A DNA stretch of 11,252 bases from JALHTV01 sp049510055. Its GTDB lineage: Bacteria; Planctomycetota; Phycisphaerae; SM23-33. The notes under the pieces are model-generated. The model saw only the letters and a list, made by a program, of their open reading frames with translations, was not told the DNA's origin and ran no database searches. The position numbers were made by a program, and so were the translations under genes. Positions 7,305 through 11,252 of the stretch are shown here, piece by piece (positions within the stretch are counted from its first letter, which is position 1; each line of letters begins with the position of its first letter). The stretch is from contig JBEKZI010000073.1 of the NCBI GenBank assembly GCA_049510055.1, forward strand, positions 1 to 11,252, written 5' to 3'.

Positions 7305-7879
7305 TAGAGACCTCCTTGCGGTTGGGACCGCGCGGCGAGCGAGGCCGGGGCAGGCTGCGTCGTGGCGTACACGGTCGAAAGGCGCAGCTGGAAGGACAGG
7401 TCGTCCGTCCCTTCCTTGTGGGTGCTGAGCAGCACTTCCGTGACCTTAAGGGGGATCGCGGCGGTCTGAATGCGCCATAGCAAGCGGGCCACGGCCTTCA
7501 TCTTTCCCGTGCCGAAGGCCTGGAAGGCGATTTCCGGCAGCGGACTCTTTTCAGCCAGGCGGTCCGGTTTCAATAGCGAGAGGGAAACGCCCGCCTCCTC
7601 CGCCCAATCGCGGACGGCGTGAAGGACCTGGCTTTCCGCCTCTCCGGGATCGCTCTTCATGCCGGAGGCCACCATCTGCCGCCAGTGGGAAGCCACCTGA
7701 TCGCGACGGGCCAGCAGGGCCGTGGCGCGGTCCCATTCCGACGTCAAATGCGCCCGCTCGTCGTCGGTGCGGGACCGCCACGCCAGCAGGGGCGCAACGG
7801 CCAGGCGGTCCACCGCCAGCACCGTCACGGCCACCGCCGTGCCGATCAAGGCATATCGTTCACGTTTGGACAGAACCAC
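7304..7879 (-). CDS. gspM: Type II secretion inner-membrane platform protein GspM (PilO-like)
   Basis: 191 residues from the chosen GTG start. A short basic N-terminus (LSKRER) precedes one membrane segment (about 9-30). Then comes a helical stretch rich in Glu/Arg (35-70), and a periplasmic domain (about 80-172) with the alternating pattern of the PilO/GspM ferredoxin-like fold, including VRDWAEEAGVSLSLLKPDR and FQAFGTGKMKAVARLLWRIQ. It would pair with GspL in the inner membrane. The frame extends up to a TTG at 7915, which would overlap gspL by 35 bp. I prefer the GTG at 7879: it lies 1 nt after the gspL stop, has GGAG 9 nt upstream, and gives the usual N-terminus. It shares one base with the next gene. 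Confidence 0.8.
   Translation of the reverse strand: MVLSKRERYALIGTAVAVTVLAVDRLAVAPLLAWRSRTDDERAHLTSEWDRATALLARRDQVASHWRQMVASGMKSDPGEAESQVLHAVRDWAEEAGVSLSLLKPDRLAEKSPLPEIAFQAFGTGKMKAVARLLWRIQTAAIPLKVTEVLLSTHKEGTDDLSFQLRLSTVYATTQPAPASLAARSQPQGGL
7310..7317 (-). promoter_or_regulatory. Strong ribosome binding site of the gspC-like gene
   Basis: The - strand reads AAGGAGGT, 5 nt before the ATG at 7304. It lies inside the last codons of gspM, whose TAA shares a base with this ATG. It is the most complete Shine-Dalgarno match seen in the operon. Confidence 0.8.
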
Positions 7880-7880
7880 G

Positions 7881-9281
7881 TCAGTCGGCTCCACGAAGGC
7901 TGAGGTTGACGGCAAACGACACGTCCCGCGACGTGCCGCCGGTTTGGCGAATGAACAGCGGTTTCACGCGGACTAACCGAGGATCGGATTTCAGGTGGTC
8001 GAACACCTCCAGCGCCGCCGCTTCGTTGACGGCTTTGCCCGTCAGAAGCGCCTGCATGTCCTGCCGGATCACCAGGCTAGTAGCCCAGATTTTGCCCTCT
8101 TGCGGAAAGGCCCCGGTGATCTCGCGCAGACAGTCCAACACCGCCGGGCGATGGTCGTACCACGTCCGGGCGAAGGTGACGTCGTCCGTCAGCGTCTTGG
8201 CTTGAGCAATGGCGTCTTTGTGCTGTGACAATTGCGTCTTCAAGGTCTGCACCTCTTGCTGCTTGGCATGCCAATCCAAGAAAAAGTAAACACCCACGCC
8301 CAGCAGGACCGCGCAGGCCGCCACGGCGGCCCCGACGCGCCATTTCCAGCCGCTTCGGGCCGGCGGGGCCAGCCGCGAGTGCAGGAAATCGATTCCCCCC
8401 CGGCCCGCGCAGCACGCCAGCGCCGCCGCCTGCGCCCATAGATTCTTTATCGGCACCGAGGGGGCCACAGCCACACCAAGGTCGGACGCCAATTGACCCA
8501 GCTTCCACGGCAGCCCCAGGGAGGTTTTCAGGCTGTCCCAGAACGAGGCATCCCGTTCGATCGAATCCCACATCAGCACCTGCTGGATGAGGCCGGATTC
8601 CTGCCCGCCCGGCGCCAAAGCCAGCAGGCGCCGCAACTCCCCCACCAGGGCATCGAACGGGGCGCCGGGGGCGTCCAAGCGAACGGACAAATGACGAATC
8701 AGGCGGATACCGCCGCCCGACTGAACGACCGCCTCGACGCCGCGGGGCAGCAGGCACAGGATCAATCGGCCGGCAGGAGAGGCCTCTTGTCCCGTCGCCA
8801 TTGCCGCGGCGGAGACGGTGATGGCTTCAACAGACAGCCCGGCCGACCGCGCCATCGACGTCAATTGCCCGACGACCCGGCGCGGCGCCGCCACGAGCAT
8901 CGCCGCCGTCCCCTGTCCGGCCGGCAAGGCGACGTAGTCGAACGACAAATCACTGGGACTGGAGGCAAACTCCAGCTCGGCGGCAATGGACAGCGCCCCT
9001 CGCAGCGCATCGGCGTCCGTGGCGGGGACGACCTTCTCCCGTGCCACGATCCAGGACGCCGCCAGCCCGATGACGCACCGCGACGCCTGGAAACCGCTGC
9101 GGCGCAGCACCGCCTTTAGCTCCCGGCCGAGCGCGTCGGGAAGGCTGAGGTTCAGCTCATCCGAAAAGTCCAGCGCGGCGGCGTGCAGGATCGTCCCCGC
9201 CGGGCCGTTCCAGCCGACCTCGACGGCGGTGATCCCCTGCTCCGTCACCGCCAGACCCAGACTTTTTCGCCGGCGTCTCAT
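7881..9281 (-). CDS. gspL: Type II secretion platform protein GspL (PilM-PilN-like fusion)
   Basis: 466 residues. Residues 1-300 form a cytoplasmic actin-like (PilM/GspL) domain. It opens with SLGLAVTEQGITAVEV and holds IGLAASWIVAREKVVPATD (71-89), FDYVALPAG (114-122) and an MLVAAPRRVV strand-helix (128-137). In known systems this domain binds the GspE ATPase. A single membrane segment lies at 316-335, followed by a predicted coiled coil (337-365) and a PilN-like periplasmic domain (about 378-463). The latter has DCLREITGAFPQEGKIWATSL and ends in a VSFAVNLSLRG strand. The combination in one chain is what separates GspL from split PilM and PilN. The start overlaps gspK as ATGA, with AGGAGGT at 9291-9297. 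Partner ATPase GspE is not in the window. Confidence 0.88.
   Translation of the reverse strand: MRRRRKSLGLAVTEQGITAVEVGWNGPAGTILHAAALDFSDELNLSLPDALGRELKAVLRRSGFQASRCVIGLAASWIVAREKVVPATDADALRGALSIAAELEFASSPSDLSFDYVALPAGQGTAAMLVAAPRRVVGQLTSMARSAGLSVEAITVSAAAMATGQEASPAGRLILCLLPRGVEAVVQSGGGIRLIRHLSVRLDAPGAPFDALVGELRRLLALAPGGQESGLIQQVLMWDSIERDASFWDSLKTSLGLPWKLGQLASDLGVAVAPSVPIKNLWAQAAALACCAGRGGIDFLHSRLAPPARSGWKWRVGAAVAACAVLLGVGVYFFLDWHAKQQEVQTLKTQLSQHKDAIAQAKTLTDDVTFARTWYDHRPAVLDCLREITGAFPQEGKIWATSLVIRQDMQALLTGKAVNEAAALEVFDHLKSDPRLVRVKPLFIRQTGGTSRDVSFAVNLSLRGAD
7889..7892 (-). promoter_or_regulatory. Ribosome binding site supporting the GTG start of gspM
   Basis: The - strand reads GGAG, 9 nt before the GTG at 7879. 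No comparable site precedes the in-frame TTG at 7915 or the GTG at 7894. The motif is short, so the support is modest. Confidence 0.45.
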
Positions 9282-10690
9282 TGCTGCAAAACCTCCTGAC
9301 CCGTGGTCGTGGCCGCCGCCACCTCATCCAGGGACGCCCCCGCCCTCAGCATCGTGAGAATCTCCGGCGCCAGCGGCCAGCCCAGGTAGGTAAGGTCCTG
9401 ACGATAGATCACCCTCGGCGGGCTGCTGCGGGCGTCCACCACGATGCGGCATCGGCGGAAGGCCCGGCCGTCGCCGGAAACGCTCACAATGTCGGCTGAG
9501 AACTGGTACGCCCGCCCCGTGATGAGCCCGCCAATGGCGGTGGCCTTCGGCACCGTCAGCGCCTGGGTCACCCAGGCGAGGCTGTCCGGCTCCGACCCAT
9601 TTTCCGCCCGCCCCGCCAACAAGGCGGACACGTCGGAGGAGTCCAGTCCCGGCAGGCACGCCAGCACCTCGGCCGGCGCGGTGTTCACGTTGATCAGCCC
9701 GCGCCGAACGGGGGCGGGAGTCGTCGTGATCAGGTCCTCGATGACCTGAAACTGGCTGATCGTCAGACCGGAACGAAAATAGAAGTCCAAAACATTCCGG
9801 AAGGGGCGCGTCCGGCGTTCCGACCGAATACGGTTCACGGTCACGTCGATTTGGCCTGACGAGATGTTCCCTTGCAGCAGGTCGGACAAGGCCTGGCTGT
9901 TGGCATCGTTGACGTTGAGGCGGGGCAGCCCGCTGGCCGTCGTGTTGAGCGTGGCGCTGTACACCGTCACATAGGGCAGTAGGCCGTGGTCCAACCGGCC
10001 GTCCTGGGTGGTGTCTTCGTTCGCGTCCAGCACGCCATTACGGTTGATATCCTCCCCCAAAATAATGTCCCGGGTGGCGCCTTTGACCAGGAAGAGCTCC
10101 TCGACAGTCTCCATGGGCGAGTTCTTGCAATAGTACGGATCGGGCAAGGACAGGTAGTACTCGTTCTCCCCGCCGTTGGGCGAGACGTCGTCGTCACTGT
10201 CCTGCCAGTCGATGATGGAAGCGGCCAACTCATCCGTCATGTCGGGCAGCATATCCAGCATGTCCTGCGAGGCGGTGGTGAGGTTCAGCTTGGAGGCCTC
10301 GTCCACGATACCGTAGGCGTAGGTATGGTCGTCCGGGGTGTATGGATCGAGGATCCAGAAGGCGCCCTGGCCGACGCGAACGGCCTGGCACGGCGTGTTC
10401 GCCTCGGAGGGCACATCTCCTCCCAGGGAGTCCACGTGCGACAGAACGTACTGGATGGCCCCTAGTTCGACGGCTTCGGCCTGCTGCGCGGAGAAGGCGT
10501 TGGCGGAGCAAACCGCCTCGACGCGCATCGCCTGGCCCAAGACCAGCACCAACCCCGCCAGCACCAGCACGATCCACATGGTCACGATGAGGATGGTGCC
10601 CCGCCGCGCCCTGCCTCGGCGGCTATGGATCGCCACCGGCCGGGGGGCCCTGGACCGCCTTGGCCTATCCTGGATCCCAGCGGGCTTCAT
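9278..10690 (-). CDS. gspK: Type II secretion minor pseudopilin GspK
   Basis: 470 residues from the ATG at 10690. The frame continues upstream to 10735, but this ATG overlaps the gspJ stop as ATGA and has GGGAGGG 5 nt before it. The leader is long and very basic (1-31). Prepilin cleavage is expected after G31 (RRG/TILIVTMWIV), followed by a hydrophobic helix (32-52). Glu5 is absent, as is usual in GspK. The core shows the GspK signatures YGIVDEASKLNL (126-137), LAASIIDWQDSDDDVSP (155-171) and a YY-containing strand, then helix-hairpin-helix-like parts and RGLINVNTAPAEVLACLPG (330-348). An Asp/Asn-rich EF-hand-like loop lies at 214-236. The protein is longer than a proteobacterial GspK (about 330 residues). 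It would cap the pseudopilus tip together with I and J. Confidence 0.93.
   Translation of the reverse strand: MKPAGIQDRPRRSRAPRPVAIHSRRGRARRGTILIVTMWIVLVLAGLVLVLGQAMRVEAVCSANAFSAQQAEAVELGAIQYVLSHVDSLGGDVPSEANTPCQAVRVGQGAFWILDPYTPDDHTYAYGIVDEASKLNLTTASQDMLDMLPDMTDELAASIIDWQDSDDDVSPNGGENEYYLSLPDPYYCKNSPMETVEELFLVKGATRDIILGEDINRNGVLDANEDTTQDGRLDHGLLPYVTVYSATLNTTASGLPRLNVNDANSQALSDLLQGNISSGQIDVTVNRIRSERRTRPFRNVLDFYFRSGLTISQFQVIEDLITTTPAPVRRGLINVNTAPAEVLACLPGLDSSDVSALLAGRAENGSEPDSLAWVTQALTVPKATAIGGLITGRAYQFSADIVSVSGDGRAFRRCRIVVDARSSPPRVIYRQDLTYLGWPLAPEILTMLRAGASLDEVAAATTTGQEVLQQ
9983..10051 (-). other. EF-hand-like calcium-binding loops in GspK
   Basis: GspK residues 214-225 read DINRNGVLDANE, matching the DxNxNGxxDxxE loop of EF-hands and dockerins. 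They are followed at once by DTTQDGRLD (226-234), a second Asp-rich loop. Calcium binding is known for GspK structures from other bacteria, but this exact motif is seen here by pattern only. Confidence 0.6.
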
Positions 10691-11252
10691 GACGACCCTC
10701 CCGACGTGGTCGCGGTGCTGACCGCCTCTCCGCAAGGAATCAGCAACACTTTCGAGAATTGCGAACTGGAGCCGCCGGAAACGCCCTCCAGCTCGACGGT
10801 GATCTGGACGGCGACCGGCAAAAGGTCGCTCTCGGAGGTGGAATCCCAGGTGTCCTGCCAGGACGAACCGTCGAAGTACCTCAAGGTAAAGTTTCGCAGG
10901 TTGCGGCAGATGACCTCTTCCTGGGGCTGCGGCGTGACGGTGGCTAGAAGATTCGTCGTCAGACGTCGCACCAACATGGGTTGGCCGGAATTCGGGTCTG
11001 TTTCACAGGCGTATTCGATTTTCTTGATGTCCCCGATGCCGACATTGGGCTCGACGTCCTCCGCGGTGGCATAGAAGGTCAACCCGTCTCCCGCGGACCC
11101 CAAGACGTCCTTGCTCTGTCCCTCGAATGTTCCAGCCAAGATGCCGTTGGGTCCGGCGGCGGATTGCAGGTCCGCCGCGACCAGATCCACAGCCCACTGG
11201 CCCTGGCGAACCGCCTGGAGAGATCCCAGCGCGCTGGCCCGGGCCTTGAAGG
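10687..11252 (-). CDS. gspJ: Type II secretion minor pseudopilin GspJ (N-terminal part outside the window)
   Basis: 187 C-terminal residues are visible, and the frame runs off the window edge, so the prepilin leader and most of the N-terminal helix are missing. The visible part starts in the helix that follows the transmembrane region (QWAVDLVAADLQSA). It then shows the GspJ beta-rich globular pattern: LTFYATAED, IKKIEYACE, LVRRLTTNLLA, a CRNLRNFTLRYFDGSSWQDTW strand pair, and LLPVAVQITVEL, the typical 'LPxAVxIxVEL' end. A Gly/Ser-rich C-terminus follows. Two Cys remain, at visible residues 82 and 115. The gene overlaps gspK as ATGA. The identification as J, not another minor pseudopilin, rests on the W-D-x-W plus LPVAV pattern and on the position directly before gspK. 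Confidence 0.85.
   Translation of the reverse strand, partial: FKARASALGSLQAVRQGQWAVDLVAADLQSAAGPNGILAGTFEGQSKDVLGSAGDGLTFYATAEDVEPNVGIGDIKKIEYACETDPNSGQPMLVRRLTTNLLATVTPQPQEEVICRNLRNFTLRYFDGSSWQDTWDSTSESDLLPVAVQITVELEGVSGGSSSQFSKVLLIPCGEAVSTATTSGGSS
10696..10702 (-). promoter_or_regulatory. Ribosome binding site that fixes the gspK start
   Basis: The - strand reads GGGAGGG, 5 nt before the ATG at 10690. It lies inside the last codons of gspJ. It favours this ATG over the in-frame start 45 bp upstream. Confidence 0.7.

Noticed and set aside
10691..10735. Upstream start of gspK at 10735
   Set aside because: It would overlap gspJ by 49 bp. The ATG at 10690 has a clear GGGAGGG site and the ATGA junction seen at other borders of this operon.

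Overview
The window is GC-rich bacterial DNA, densely coding, from a diderm (Gram-negative-type) chromosome. It holds two unrelated blocks that converge on a short gap near position 3.7 kb. Ser/Thr/Pro/Gln-rich linkers of the TTEPAASQP / SAPTTSP kind in the secretion proteins, and a short lipoprotein whose globular part looks like the C-terminal domain of planctomycete pseudopilins, suggest Planctomycetota, perhaps Phycisphaerae. That placement rests on style and family memory, not on a marker gene, so it is moderate at best.

Block 1 (positions 2-3643, + strand) is the 3' part of a gene for a heavy-metal RND efflux pump of the CusA type; about 50 N-terminal residues lie outside the window. 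The residues that in E. coli CusA form the periplasmic three-methionine Cu(I)/Ag(I) site, the methionine relay and the proton relay are all present, which points to monovalent copper/silver export. The protein is much larger than CusA because of several insertions: a ~95-residue Cys/His-containing segment in the N-terminal porter region, an extra pair of hydrophobic segments in the middle, and a ~35-40-residue insertion close to the metal site.

Block 2 (positions 11252-3735, - strand) is the distal end of a type II secretion operon, in transcription order gspJ (5' part outside the window), gspK, gspL, gspM, a gspC/gspN-like gene, gspD, and a small lipoprotein gene. Every junction overlaps or nearly abuts (ATGA, TAATG, a 1-nt gap, a 17-bp overlap), so translation is probably coupled along the whole string. 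The minor pseudopilins J and K would sit at the pilus tip, L and M form the inner-membrane platform, the C/N-like protein links the platform to the secretin, and GspD is the outer-membrane channel. The lipoprotein could be an accessory or pilotin-like factor, but nothing proves that. The ATPase (E), platform protein (F) and the other pseudopilins (G, H, I) are not in the window and would be expected upstream, beyond position 11252. The order, with C/N and D after M, resembles the Xanthomonas xps layout more than the classic C-D-E...-M order.

The convergent gap 3644-3734 has only weak hairpins. No RNA genes, insertion sequences, CRISPR arrays or prophage genes were seen. The long reading frames antisense to cusA and gspD are GC-rich shadows.
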